Shown here piece by piece: positions 1-10,120 of a stretch of 64,000 nucleotides of DNA. The translations under genes were made by a program, and so were the position numbers. This DNA is from Mesorhabditis belari (Eukaryota > Nematoda > Chromadorea > Rhabditida > Rhabditidae): positions 2,120,001 through 2,184,000 of the forward strand of contig CAUEEP010000742.1 in the NCBI GenBank assembly GCA_958450365.1, given 5' to 3'. Below the pieces are notes generated by a model that was given only the letters and a program-made list of their open reading frames with translations, ran no database searches and was not told the origin of the DNA. Positions within the stretch are counted from its first letter, which is position 1, and every line of letters begins with the position of its first letter.

Positions 1-537
1 GTTTCCACGGGAATATGGACGGTGAAGGACGCCTCTTGGGAGGTGAGTGACTTGAGGAAGATTCGAATAAGTTTTGGTCCGATTTGGAAAATTAGTTCGT
101 CATAAAAATTCTCAACATGTGATGAAGGCTTTGCGCAATGTTTTTAAGCTTTCTATAACGTTTTGAGAGCTTAATTATCTTTCATCAAGTACATTTTGGA
201 GAAGTCATGTGTTTGAAGCGTTAAATTGTAGGATAGTGAGCTTTAGCTAACAATAGAGTTGAAGCACAATCACTCTTCTCTCGGATTTTTTTGTTACAGT
301 ATTCCCGGAAAAGTTAGCAATAATTTATCTGAAATACGGCATCTTTTTAAGAAAACTACTTATTTTTATCTTTTAAATTTAGGAGTGTATCTGATTGACG
401 GTGATCGTCTCGTTTGGCATCATTTGGAGAAAGAATGGGGAGACGCTGCAAATATCGACGAGGTTTGAGCGTCAATTTAAATGAATATGTTATAAAATCT
501 ATTGTAGGTTCGCGATGCGATTAACAAGTTCAAATAA
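1..537 (+). CDS. 3' end of a peroxiredoxin-like 2 (PRXL2/FAM213-type) thioredoxin-fold gene, partial
   Basis: Three exon pieces can be joined. The first runs from the window edge to about 42 and ends in a G|GTGAGT donor. The second is about 383-464, after a TTTAAATTTAG acceptor. The last is about 508-537, ending in TAA. Together they read FHGNMDGEGRLLGG, then VYLIDGDRLVWHHLEKEWGD, then AANIDEVRDAINKFK and stop. The pattern of a glycine-rich 'GEGR-LGG' strand, then a V-Y/F hydrophobic strand, then 'EKE-GD' and a C-terminal helix matches the end of the PRXL2/FAM213 (AhpC/TSA-like) fold. The redox CXXC region would lie upstream and is not visible. AATAAA overlaps the stop region and could serve as the poly(A) signal. 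The family call rests on about 50 residues, so another thioredoxin-fold protein is possible. Confidence 0.55.
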
Positions 538-816
538 AATCAACGGACATTCTTCATTAACGGCACCGGTATCGATTGTTTTCAATGTGTCATAGTTAAG
601 TCCGTTAAACCTGTATATTTTGTTTGTTCTTATACGATACGTGTAGATATTAAAATGGTGTGAATAAATCTAGTCGAGCTTGAAAATTAAATTTCACTCT
701 AAAGGAACACAATCTACTGAAAAGTATGATAACTTTTCTCAACGTCATTTTTTCTAAAAAATCCACTAGACCATCATCATCAAAAATTCACTTTCAATAC
801 TTGTCACTTTTTCAAA

Positions 817-1419
817 ATGCAGAAACTATTGTTTTTATTGGCGCTTTTCAGTTAGCAAGGATCGATGACATTGATGGATCAGGGCCAAAGATCAAGGGAA
901 TTTTGTAATGGGTTTAACTCGGGATTGATACGTTGACTCGAGAATTTGCTTGTGAAAACCTAGTTCACTAACTACCAGCTAACTTTTCTAAAGGTTTACC
1001 CTAGAAAATATAAACCTAGGTTATCGATCTCGATACTTTTACAACCACTATGGCGACAACTACGACAATAATCACTACAACAACTCCAATAACAGCCACA
1101 ACAACGTCAACCACTACAACAACAGCTCCAACGACTACCACAGCATCCACCACAACGACAACTACTACAACTGCTCGACTACGACTTCAATAAACGACAA
1201 CAACTACCACCACAACCCCGACAACAACAACTACGACTACCTACAACCACGTGTGTGCAATAAATACAATAGTTGTTCTACGCGTGTTGCTATTATTTAT
1301 TTTTACATTTCAGACAAAATGTAGAGCCAAGCAAGAACACTGGGGCTGATTGGGTGATCATTTTATTCATTGCTGTTTACGGTGGTCATCAGTACTGGAA
1401 GAATAATCGTCAAGACTGA
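817..1419 (+). pseudogene. Thr-rich mucin-like gene with C-terminal membrane segment, frame-disrupted
   Basis: An ATG at 817 opens a signal-peptide-like MQKLLFLLALF. From 1050 to about 1257 an ACN-rich stretch encodes almost pure threonine. The first two codon positions stay AC while the third varies freely, as expected if the Thr frame was once under selection. The frame breaks at 1191 (TAA) and shifts again near 1240. After a possible intron (about 1258-1315, TTTACATTTCAG acceptor) a frame reads ADWVIILFIAVYGGHQYW and stops at 1417-1419, which is a plausible membrane anchor. The parts suggest a small type I mucin-like surface protein. The shifts mean it is either decayed or affected by sequence error. 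I could not find a splice set that keeps all parts in frame. Confidence 0.35.
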
Positions 1420-1451
1420 TTTGGACAAGAAATACATTTTTGTTTATAGTT

Positions 1452-1457
1452 TTTATT
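1452..1457 (-). terminator. Polyadenylation signal AATAAA of the SLC1 gene
   Basis: TTTATT on the plus strand is AATAAA on the minus strand, beginning six bases after the TGA codon of the transporter gene. It is unusually close to the stop, so the 3' UTR would be very short. Confidence 0.6.
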
Positions 1458-1462
1458 ACACA

Positions 1463-4400
1463 TCAAACCAACATATCCACAAATTCATCCTTTTCGTCTC
1501 TCAGCGTCAAATTGAGCTGCTCTAACTCGTTTCCCTCGAGAGGATCGAGATTTACCTGAATATCTTGACTTTTCTACTAGATAATTACTACATTTGATCC
1601 ATTTTTAAAATACCAACGATATTTGTGTATTCAAAGATTTATTTTAAGCTAAAGCTTGCAAAAACTTACCATATGCCCGACAGCCGAAGCCACAAGGCCA
1701 TCAGCCATTGTGCAAATTGCGGTTCGGACGCGATCCCTGAGAATTTGGTCTAACCGATAAGATTTAAAATTTAAATTCGTCTAATCGATAAGAATATGAT
1801 CGTTTTCATCATTGATGAGTTTATTTTGAAAAAGCAAAACAAATTTGCGTTCGGGGGGAATCGAACCCCCGTCGAATGCTTGGAAGGCATCCATGCTGAC
1901 CATTACACCACGAACGCAGCTGATGCGGAGAAACGAATGGGAGTCTTTATAAGGGGATCTGATCTGATCCGGTTTTTTTTAGCTTTTGCGTTGATGGGTG
2001 GTCTGGGTGGGGAAAAGAAAAGCAAAAAAAAGAAAGCGCTCGATTCTATTTTTGAATTGAAATTTCTTTAAACGAACTCACAAGAACCAATCGACAGCCA
2101 CGATGAGTGTGATATCAGAAACAGGTAATCCAACCGTGTCCAAAATGACGAGCATCGAGACGAGTCCGGCCGGTACAGCATTTAGACCGGCCGAGGCAAG
2201 GGTAGAAGTGATACTGAAATCGTTTACGAAATTGTTTCATTCTAGAAAGAAAAATAGTCATCTAGTAAAGTCATCTAATAAAGTCATCTAGTAAAGTCAT
2301 CTAGTAAAGTCATCTAGTAGAGTCATCTAATAAAGTCATCTAGTAAAGTCATCTAGTAAAGTCATCTAGTAAAGTCATCTAGTAATGTCATCTAAAGTTC
2401 ATCTAAAGTTCATCTATTCTTCTATTGTTTTGTCTGTTTTTACCTGATCGTGATTAGCTCACGAATCGACAAGTCGATTCCATTGATTTGCGCGATAAAG
2501 ATCGCAGCGACCGCCTCGTAGAGAGCGTTTCCATCCTGTAAGAAAGGTCAAAAGGAAAAAGTTCAAGAATTTGAATATAACAGAATAAAATCTATTATCA
2601 TAGACAATAGTTACCGTAACTACTTATAGGAATCAACTTTTTTTATTGATTTGTCGTGAATAAGAGGTATTACTTGCTATTACCCTAAAGTCGCGAGTAT
2701 AAGTTCATCCGAGTATAATTTCTGCCTTAATTTACATTTAAAGGGCTCTGATTGAAAATTTTCTTCTTTCTTTCATTTTTATTTTACTAACGTTTTTTCA
2801 TTTTAGATACGATGAGGAGAAAGTCGTACACCGCCGAAACGAAGCTCGAAGCGGTCAAATTTGCGAGGAAATTTGGAATGAACGCTGCTGCAATCGAATT
2901 TGAAGTCGCTGAACAGATGATTAACCGCTGGAAACAAGCTGAGCCGGCACTGGATGACTTCATCAAAAAATAAGCGAGCTTTCCGAGCGAGCGAGCGAGC
3001 GAGCTAAGCACAGAAGTCTTTTTTATGTCGCTTTAATTGCTTTGAATTTCTTTTTGTTGGGTTTTTATACATTTTTATTGTTATATAAACTTTTATTATT
3101 GTTCTTGGAGCGCGGGATACTACAGGGTGACAGCCTATGACCATTGCTATTTGTTATGTGCATGGATACATCCAGACGATAGTGTTGAAGAAGACGCTGG
3201 AAAGCATCTCTTTCGACCGTCGACGTGGACTTTGGCCGGATGAAGAGGCCAGGGAGGGATCCATAAGACTGAGCACCGGAGAGGAGCAGGGCGGACGCGC
3301 TGAGCCACGCCCGGAGCAACAAATAACAGCATAAAATTGCTATAACCCTCAATAAATTTACTTCTATTATTGTTCTTAAAAAGCAAAAAAGTTATGCTGC
3401 AGCGGGATTCGAATCCTCGACACACCGCACCGGAGACAGCCGTCAATTTGCATGCGAAAACCAAACAGAACTTATACTCGCGACTTTAGGGTACTGTAAT
3501 CCCAACACTCATTCTTACCATATTCGTCGATGCGCCTAGAGGAAGAACAAATTTCACAACTCTTGCATCAGCTTTTCCCTCCATACATTGAAGACCGACT
3601 GGTAGAGCCGCTCCACTGGAATCTGATGATTTACGAAATTGTATCGTTTGAATGTAAAGAACATTTCTTTCCTTCTTTCTTCCTTTCTTCCTTTCTTTCT
3701 TTCTTTCTCTCTTCTTCCCCCTTGTCTTTCCCACTTTTTCTTAACAGTTCGGTATCGGATAGCTAAGTGATTAGAGCAGGAAATGGGGAATTGACGATTC
3801 CAAAGGGAAAAGGGTCTTGAAATCCAGGTTTACACGAATTCGGGGCAAGGAGGCTTGCCTGAATTGTGTACATGGGATGGGCCTAGTCGAGGCTTCAATC
3901 CCCTCTATCTTTTCTCACCAATTTCTTCACTTTATCGCTATTCAATCTAATTTTGAACAAACTTTACTCACCTGGAAGCTGTACCCAAAGAGGTCATAAA
4001 CGCGGGCAGCATAGCTTTCATGATTGAGAGTGGGTTTTTACGAGTGGCTGGAACGATATTTATGATTTAGGGTCGAATTTCATCATCGACACATCGACGA
4101 AATCTACCTAGAAAATAAAAAACAGGCAAAACGATGAAGATGTGGATGGTCAACCCAGCGAGCACCGTTCCCACGTAAGCGGAAAGGATCTAAAGGTCCT
4201 TGGGTTCGTTGGGAACCAGATTTAGAGCTGAATTCAGATCTGCTTTATCTATCTACCTGTAAAATCAAGAGCAAATCGTGAACCTCGGAAATGCTGGCCG
4301 CGACAAGACTGCTTATGCCAAATGGAGCAAACCTAGCTTTAAGCTAAAAGTGTTCGTTGTTCTGGAGCTTACCACATCGCTCCTTCAATAAGTAGAAGCA

Positions 4401-5554
4401 CGATTTTTTCGAGACTAGCGAAAAATTGGCGTACCGGTTCTCCCGTGGCACCAACCTATAAAAAACAAAGTTTGAAATCGTCGAAATCGCTTCTCACCTT
4501 AGACGTGCCGATTCCAATGAGTGCACAAAAGGTAATAATCCCAAGGATATTCAGTCCATCAACTTGATCAACTCGTTTCACCAATGGCCCAGTCAGCGTT
4601 TCATTCACCATTTTTGTCTGCGATCTCCTTGTCGCTGCACCGATAATATTCTCTGGGATCAGGTTTCTGAAAACGTAACTAGGTTTCTCTTAATGGCTCA
4701 AATCAGTCGCCACTTTGCTCTTGTCGTGGTGTGCTGATTAGTATCGATGCCTACAAACCATTCGACGGGAGTTCGATTCCCCCAATCGCCAAGTCGTTTT
4801 GCTTTTTTAAACTTTCATTCAGCTTACTTACCGTATCACATCCAAAATATTATCAATTGCCTCGTGGCTTAAATCTTCGGGTCTTTTCAGAACTTTCCCG
4901 GCCTAAAATCTGGATAACTTTTGACGAGAAAGTGAGCTTTGATGACCTTAATCGATGGATCGCCTGGATGAATCAATATCACTAAGGCTAAACCAATCTA
5001 AAATCTTTTATTTTGTTAAGAGTTCAGTTTTTCTCACGATTGTGGCTAAAGAGGCTGTGCATAGGTAGTAAAGAACAGTTTTAAGGCCTAGTTGTTTCGC
5101 CGTTTCCGGATTTAGTTGAGACAGGGCTGAAATGAAAAACGAATGAGTGAAGTCGCCAGAGAAGCGAGCACAAAGTCACCTGAAATCAACGAGGCGCAAA
5201 CGAGCGGTAAAACGAGTAACTTTAGCAATCGCATGAAGATCTCGCCAGGGAAAAAGATCAACGTTTCCACGAAAGGGCTCACATTTTGAACTCTATAAAG
5301 CATTAGCTTTTGGTAGCTAGCTTTTGAGGTGAGCTAGCAAGGCTCTAGAAGAGCTAGCATTAGCTGGCTTTTGTTTGATTATCAAAAAATGCCTTAAGAA
5401 AAGCTAGCATTAGCTAGCTTTTGCTTGATTATAAAAAAAAAAATGAAATTTTCGCTTACCGTAACGCGATTCCAATTGAAATACCGAAAAAAACGGAAAT
5501 AATGGTTAGAATGACAAATTTGTGGTTGTTCCAGAAAGATCTTTTTGTGGTCAT
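1463..5554 (-). CDS. SLC1-family (excitatory amino acid / neutral amino acid type) sodium-coupled transporter
   Basis: Exons run from 5554 ([13 protein letters not shown], first membrane helix) to 1463. Recognisable SLC1 blocks in order: [17 protein letters not shown] (about 5200), [18 protein letters not shown] (5060), [15 protein letters not shown] (4530), [18 protein letters not shown] (4160), [14 protein letters not shown] (4310), [12 protein letters not shown] (4000), then the HP1 tip [12 protein letters not shown] (about 3600), TM7 [20 protein letters not shown] (3530 and 2520), HP2 [14 protein letters not shown] (2160) and TM8 [18 protein letters not shown] (2070 joined to 1727). The TM8 Asp and Arg that contact substrate in EAATs are present in DRVRT, but the usual Asn three residues later is Cys, and HP1 has SSG instead of SSS. 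The last exon ends EFVDMLV-stop with AATAAA a few bases downstream. Large introns host a tRNA gene and transposons. Relatives in C. elegans are the glt genes; I do not assign a specific orthologue. Confidence 0.9.
1846..1917 (-). tRNA. tRNA-Gly (anticodon UCC)
   Basis: The minus strand begins GCGTTCG and ends CGAACGC plus discriminator A, giving a perfect 7-bp acceptor stem. The D arm (TGGTGTAATGGTCAGCA), the anticodon loop CTTCCAA (anticodon TCC) and a T arm with GGGGGTTCGATTCCCCC are all intact, and no CCA is encoded, as usual in eukaryotes. It lies inside an intron of the SLC1 transporter and on the same strand. It looks fully functional, and its internal A and B boxes would drive RNA polymerase III. 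Confidence 0.95.
2257..2412. repeat. 13-bp tandem array (GTCATCTAGTAAA)
   Basis: About eleven copies of a 13-bp unit with occasional substitutions (TAATAAA, TAGTAGA). It lies in an SLC1 intron. Confidence 0.9.
2812..2973 (+). CDS. N-terminal helix-turn-helix (CENP-B/Brinker/psq-like) domain of a pogo-type transposase
   Basis: A 53-codon frame begins [20 protein letters not shown] and continues with [12 protein letters not shown] and INRWKQAEP before TAA. The pattern 'KSYT-E-KLEAVK-A---G---AA--F-V-----RW' is the homeodomain-like helix-turn-helix found at the N-terminus of pogo/Tigger transposases and in domesticated relatives such as Brinker. The ATG follows a TTTTCATTTTAG acceptor-like site by a few bases. 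The frame ends before any linker or DDE domain. It may be a dead fragment or a small DNA-binding protein acting on the element ends. The family call is inferred from motif spacing only. Confidence 0.6.
   Translation: MRRKSYTAETKLEAVKFARKFGMNAAAIEFEVAEQMINRWKQAEPALDDFIKK
3094..3377. mobile_element. SINE-like insertion flanked by 13-bp target-site duplications
   Basis: TATTATTGTTCTT occurs at 3094-3106 and again at 3365-3377, bracketing about 258 bp that is much richer in GC than its surroundings. The minus strand carries GTGGCTCAGCGCG, which resembles a pol III A box near one end. The plus-strand end is AT-rich. The long direct repeat points to LINE-type target-primed insertion. No second copy lies in this window, so family membership is unproven. 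Confidence 0.5.
3395..3466 (-). pseudogene. Degenerate tRNA-like sequence followed by a T-run
   Basis: The minus strand contains a clear B-box/T-arm (GAGGATTCGAATCCCGCTGC) followed within about 12 bases by TTTTTT, a pol III terminator. The 5' part has no acceptor-stem partner. It is best read as a tRNA relic or SINE head within the pogo-like element. Confidence 0.35.
4720..4792 (+). pseudogene. tRNA-Gly-derived pseudogene
   Basis: TCGTGGTGT at the 5' side, GATGCCTnnnAAnCATTCGAC in the middle and GGGAGTTCGATTCCCCC at the 3' side line up along their length with the intact tRNA-Gly(UCC) at 1846-1917. The acceptor stem no longer pairs and the anticodon loop reads CTACAAA. It lies about 2.9 kb from the intact gene, in another SLC1 intron, on the opposite strand. 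Confidence 0.6.
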
Positions 5555-6569
5555 TTCAATAAAAAATAATAGTTTATGAAAAAGATTTCAACTTTTAAAT
5601 TGAAAAGTTTTATCAAATTATGCACTTTGGGTCATTCGTTTCTGTGTTTCCAAATCAAAAATGCAAATCTTTATAGGGAAAAGGGAAAAAGGGGGGGGGG
5701 GGGGGGGGGTTTGGAGAACTCATTGAAAAGTTCAATATTTAACTGAATATCTCTATCGAATTCTACATTTATTGAGCGAGGAATTCATTTGTATTCACAA
5801 GATGCTTCGATTTCGGGAGAGCATATTGAAAAATGAGATAATCAAAGTAAAAGATGGAGACAAGCTTTCGGAGTTGACGAGGATTTGCCAAGAGATCGTC
5901 GTCGATTTTTGCTGTTTTTGGAGTTGCCAACCGTCGAGTGCATTCCTCGACCTTCATCTAGTTTCGCCAAAAGCTGAAATTCGATTTATTCTTTGTTTTT
6001 TTTCGAAGGTAGACAGTAGTGAGCTTGTTCATCAGCTTTAAACTTCAGCCCTAAACTTCCGCGTTTTTTTTAAGAACAAATTGATCGTTTTTTTTTTAAT
6101 TTTAGAAGCTAGTTTTTAGGCAATAGATTCATTTTATTTAAACTTTAGCGTTAAACCTCAGCGTTAAACTCTAAGGTTAAACTTTAGCGTTTAACTTCAG
6201 CGTTAAACTTTAGCATTTTTTAAGTACAAATTGATCGTTTTTTTTTATTCCAGAAGCTAGTTTGTAGGCAATAGATTCATTTTATTCGAGTTTCTTTCAG
6301 TTTATTGGATTACTAATTTTTATTAACTCTCAGATTACTCTAGTTTATCTTTTACTATGCTCAGCACATTCCCCGAAAACACTTTTCCAGTCAAAACACT
6401 CAAGTCTCAGCTCGTCAGCTTTTACCAAATAAAAAAAAAGGCTGTTTCATGTTTTTTTTTATTTGTTATTTTACACTTATTTTCAAACATCAAATTCGAA
6501 AAAAGATTTTATTTACAAAATTTGACTTTTTTTTCTCTGAGAATAATTTAAACGATCAAGACTTGAGCT
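5555..6569. other. Intergenic interval between SLC1 gene and carboxypeptidase gene
   Basis: It holds a G-run of about 18 near 5692-5710 and a duplicated ~75-bp segment (about 6062-6140 and 6221-6290, both with GAAGCTAGTTT and GGCAATAGATTC). Between them are short repeats of the type ACTTTAGCGTTAA. The SLC1 promoter should lie at the left edge. An 89-codon plus-strand frame (5772-6041) has no recognisable domain. Confidence 0.5.
6508..6513 (-). terminator. Polyadenylation signal AATAAA of the carboxypeptidase gene
   Basis: Minus-strand AATAAA lies 57 bases downstream of the TAA stop of the carboxypeptidase gene, a normal nematode 3' UTR distance. Confidence 0.5.
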
Positions 6570-9500
6570 TTAGGTTGTTTTAAGGATTTGTGAGAGCATG
6601 TAGATTGATGACTCCTCGGTGTCGTGAGCCACCTGCAAATTTTTGGGGAACAGTCATGTTTTGCGGGTGTTCGAGTGTGACTTTTGAACACGTCGAGCAG
6701 TAAAAGTGTAACAAACCATGTGCCCGGCTCGGAGAATCCACCAGAATTGAAAGTTGCCGTAGCGTTTCACGTAGCCGGCCAATGGGAAGCTCTTCGTGCC
6801 GAAACGCGTACGAGTTGACTGCAATTTTGACGTTCACTTTGAAATGATGTCGAGAATTGGCTGATTATACTCAAAATTTCTCTAGCTACAAAGTTAGAGG
6901 TGAGATTTTTGCTTTAGACAAAAACTGATTAGTTGGAGCTAGGGTAGATCAAAAAATTGGGCGGCGGCGGGACTCGAACCCGATTTTTCGCTTACCAGGT
7001 AACCGTGCTAACCGCTACACCACAACTAACTTGATCTCCCTCACTCCAGAGGGAGTTAAGTGATTAAAAGATTCAGAAATCTTGCTTGCTAAGATCAACT
7101 AAAAAATTCCAAAGAGTGTGTGAGACTTTTAAACGGCGATGAGATGCAAGCACCTCACCTATTAGAGGGCGCCAAGCCGAATGGAAGAAAAGTAGCGCCG
7201 GTTTAGGGGTTGGTGCTATAGGCTACCAAGCTAATTCATCTCTTCCTCCCGGTTCCGGTTCCACCTATAAGAGGGTGACACGCCGAGAGGAAGAAAAGCA
7301 GTAGTGGTTTAGGGGTTAGTGCGATAGGCTACCAAGCTAATGCGGCTTTTCCTTCCGGTTCCTCTCTCTACTCTGTATTTTTTCGTGAAACTTCCACAAA
7401 AGATTTTTTAGAGTTTCTAAGGTGTTTGCCTTCAGCTTTTTTCAGTCTTTCTTTCTAAACTCATAAGATTAATAAAAGCTCAAAACGAACCGTATTCCAT
7501 CCTTGCATGCCCGTCCACGTCAATCGATTCACCCATATTTCCGTGCCAATCGTGTCACAGATGAGATCAAGATTTCCATTGTAAACGATGACATTCGTTT
7601 GATTTTTGAGAAGCCAATCAACTAAAGAAAAGCCCAAGAAAGGTAATGAATCAGTAAAGAAAAATGGAAAGAAAGTTTCCTAAAAGATTACCAAACCTGT
7701 ATCATAGTTAGGCACCATGAAATCACCCTGTTGCTTCCAGATGACTTGCCTGGATTGACCTGAAAGAATATATAAAATCCTTTTGCGGAAACGAAAACTC
7801 ACGTCCAAATTTGACATTTGGCGGAATGATGCCTAACTTTTGTCTGACCACCGTGTCCATGTAATCATTTAGATCCACATCGTACATCGGTTTCACGTGA
7901 CGGTTGTACAAGCGTTCTAAACACAAATTTTATCTGTGAAATCGTTGTTTCAACCAACGAATTGTCTCAGGTAGCACGTGATTGTCCTTATCCAGATCGA
8001 TTTCCCTCTTTCTTCTCTTCTTTGACCAATCATCTTGATCTCCGTACTTCAAAATGTTGTACCATGAGACTCCACCGATTACCTGTAAATAAAATGTTTT
8101 CAAATATACAAGAACTTTTCTAAAATATTGTATCAGTTTTAGTTGTACTCACCGTTCCAATCAGATCCTCCATATCTCCCCAACAGTTTGTCGCTTGACT
8201 CCACTGATTGTTGTCAACCAATTTCTGACAATGAGCCGCCTGAGCGTTCACTTGTTTCAACTGGATATCGTCCAGGTAGGACTAAAAGATAACTCTATAG
8301 AGTGACCAATTCAGAGAATTGTTTACTAAAGGTTTTGTGCCAAATCCGACTTACATTAGCATACAAATATTGTCCCCAACTATTCACATAGTCCATCGGC
8401 GAGATCCACGAGTCGCCAAGCGCCACTCCTTTAAAGTTAATCCTCAAGATGTTGTTGTTCTAAAGAACTACTGTAAGCTAAGCTGATTTTGAGTGAAATT
8501 CACCTGCACGATGACTCTCGCAAACTCGGCACTCATCTTTCCACCGTAGCTCTCGCAAAAGATGTAGAAGGGACGAGTTCGGTACTCGGGATGGACAGTG
8601 AAAAAGGCTCTCGCCCATGCGAGAAGATCTTGGCCTGAAATTTCATTTTGTTAAACAAAGATGTTAAACATAAGCCAAATAATTAAAATTGATGAAAAGC
8701 TTAAAGAAACTCACCAATTTGTGTCACATTTTTGTGTAAGCGCTCGAGTCATCCACGTAGGAGAAGCCGGCACCGACTGGATTGTCGACAAAGACCAAAT
8801 CGGCTACTTGGAGCTGAAAATGAACTTTTAGATAAGTTTTATATCATTTTATATGATTATACTTGAAATGTAGCCATGATATAGTGTTGCCTATAGTCAA
8901 GTAGTATTAGATTTCGAAATCGAACCAGAAATTGCGTCTTAGCTCAGTTTTTAGTCCACCGCATTGACTGTCGAGGACAGAATCGAATATCTAGCTGACA
9001 ATGTAATGTTATTTATAGATATCTGTTTTGATTTTGCTTCAATTTCATTATGCTCAGCACTCACCCAAGTACTCGCTCGATCTTTCCCATCGAGATCTTT
9101 TGGGCCGAGTTCCTCGAGATTACCGTAGCCAGATGATGACGAGCCGGGTCCTCCCTAAGTAACTTTATCATGTAAGAAATAGAAAAAAAGAAGTTCTTTG
9201 CAAGAAGCATAGATAACTGGCTAGTATTAAATCAGAGAAATAGAGAAAGAACACAGAGAGAAGTGAAATAGCTCTGGATCCAGAGGATCGGCGAGTGGGA
9301 ATCACCAGAAATCTGTGATTCTTTAATTGTTCTCTTTCTTCTATTCTCTTAATTCTATTCTATTGAATGTTTCTTTAGTAACGTAAAATAAATCTATTCA
9401 AGTTCTCCTCTCGAAATCCAAAAACTATAAAACCATCGATTTCAGAAGTTTAGTATTCAAAATGAAACAAATTTCTGAAATAGCTTTTACTGCTTTATCG

Positions 9501-10120
9501 TATAAGTTTTGATTAGAAAAAGAGGTTTAATAAGCGTTTCCATATTATCTTTCTGATATCACAATATCAAAAAATTGCATGGATGAAAAGCTTCTTATCA
9601 ATCCGAGGCCTTCTTATCAAACTACCAAAGCAGAAACTAAGATTCTAATTTTCACTTTCTTTTCTGAAATAATAGGTAATGAAAACCTGTAGCCAAAGAA
9701 AAAGTGGTCGATTGTTAGACGGTTGCACGGAGTAGAGCCACCAGAAAGTATTTGCGTTGTCACGAATCTGAAATCCCTTAATAATAAGGCACTTCAATAA
9801 ATGTGTTGTACAAGAGTTAGACAAGGAATCTTCCAGATCTATAAGCTGGCTAGGTCTGCAGTAAACCGAGGCTAAACCTTACACTAAAATAGTCTTTAAA
9901 ATAACCTGAAACTCGTTCATCTGTTATCAATCAACTTTTGTCCTTTTTCAAAGTCTCTTTCTTATATTTTGTCAGTCTCTTATGAGAATAAAGCTAATCT
10001 CTTTACCTTGACATATCCCCAATCTTCAATGTAAGAGAGTGTTCCATTCCAAGTGTTTACGGTGTTCGATGCACCGCCGTAGACACCGACGAGGAGAAGT
10101 GAGAAGATTAGACTTCTCAT
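6570..10120 (-). CDS. Serine carboxypeptidase, peptidase family S10, SCPEP1 (retinoid-inducible) type
   Basis: About 13 exons. The ATG at 10120 opens a signal peptide (MRSLIFSLLLVGVYGGAS), so the product is secreted or lysosomal. Family blocks in order: SYIEDWGYVK; NTFWWLYSVQ (9740); the oxyanion motif GGPGSSSSGYGN (9130); LVFVDNPVGAGFSYV (8790); the nucleophile motif FYIFCESYGGKMS (8570, Ser in ESYGG); GVALGDSWISP (8420); VIVYNGNLDLICDT (7570, catalytic Asp in LDLICD); and FWWILRAGHMVAHD (6730 joined to 6632, catalytic His). All three triad residues are therefore present and the enzyme should be active in removing C-terminal residues from peptides. The gene ends ILKTT-stop. Family resemblance is closest to animal SCPEP1 rather than cathepsin A, from the ALGDSWISP block. 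Confidence 0.92.
6959..7030 (-). pseudogene. tRNA-like relic
   Basis: The minus strand reads GTTAGTTGTGGTGTAGCGGT, then a possible loop CTGGTAA, then a T arm GGGTTCGAGTCCC. A and B boxes are well kept but the 3' end is CCGCCGCC and cannot pair with the 5' end. It lies in a carboxypeptidase intron just before a pair of tRNA-like repeats. Confidence 0.45.
7158..7368 (+). repeat. Dimeric ~105-bp repeat with tRNA-like core
   Basis: Two head-to-tail units (about 7158-7262 and 7263-7368) both contain GGTTTAGGGGTTRGTGC, ATAGGCTACCAAGCTAAT and CCGGTTCC, in the order and spacing of a tRNA D arm, anticodon arm and partial T arm. They have diverged by roughly a fifth. This is consistent with a dimeric tRNA-derived SINE or a local tandem duplication. 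Confidence 0.55.

Larger units (their letters stand above)
2681..3493 (+). mobile_element. pogo/Tigger-like mini-transposon with 26-bp terminal inverted repeats
   Basis: The ends are perfect inverted copies: CCCTAAAGTCGCGAGTATAA continues to position 2706 on the left, and its reverse complement ends at 3491 on the right. TA dinucleotides flank both ends, which is the target-site duplication of the Tc1/mariner/pogo superfamily. The 0.8-kb interior keeps one open frame for a transposase-type DNA-binding domain and has itself received a SINE-like insertion and a tRNA-like sequence. It sits in an intron of the SLC1 gene, on the opposite strand as judged by its ORF. No catalytic (DDE) domain is present, so it is non-autonomous. 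Confidence 0.75.

Noticed and set aside
3500..3734. 82-codon minus-strand frame ending in Lys/Arg/Glu repeats
   Set aside because: It overlaps a real SLC1 exon in its own frame for part of its length, and the rest is the CTTT-rich tract at 3660-3720.
5772..6041. 89-codon plus-strand frame between the transporter and carboxypeptidase genes
   Set aside because: No domain recognised, no splice partners found, and a minus-strand frame overlaps it; length is within chance for this window.
8933..9002. tRNA-like stretch with TTAGCTCAG and AGAATCGAAT in a carboxypeptidase intron
   Set aside because: No acceptor, anticodon or T-stem pairing; resemblance limited to the A box.
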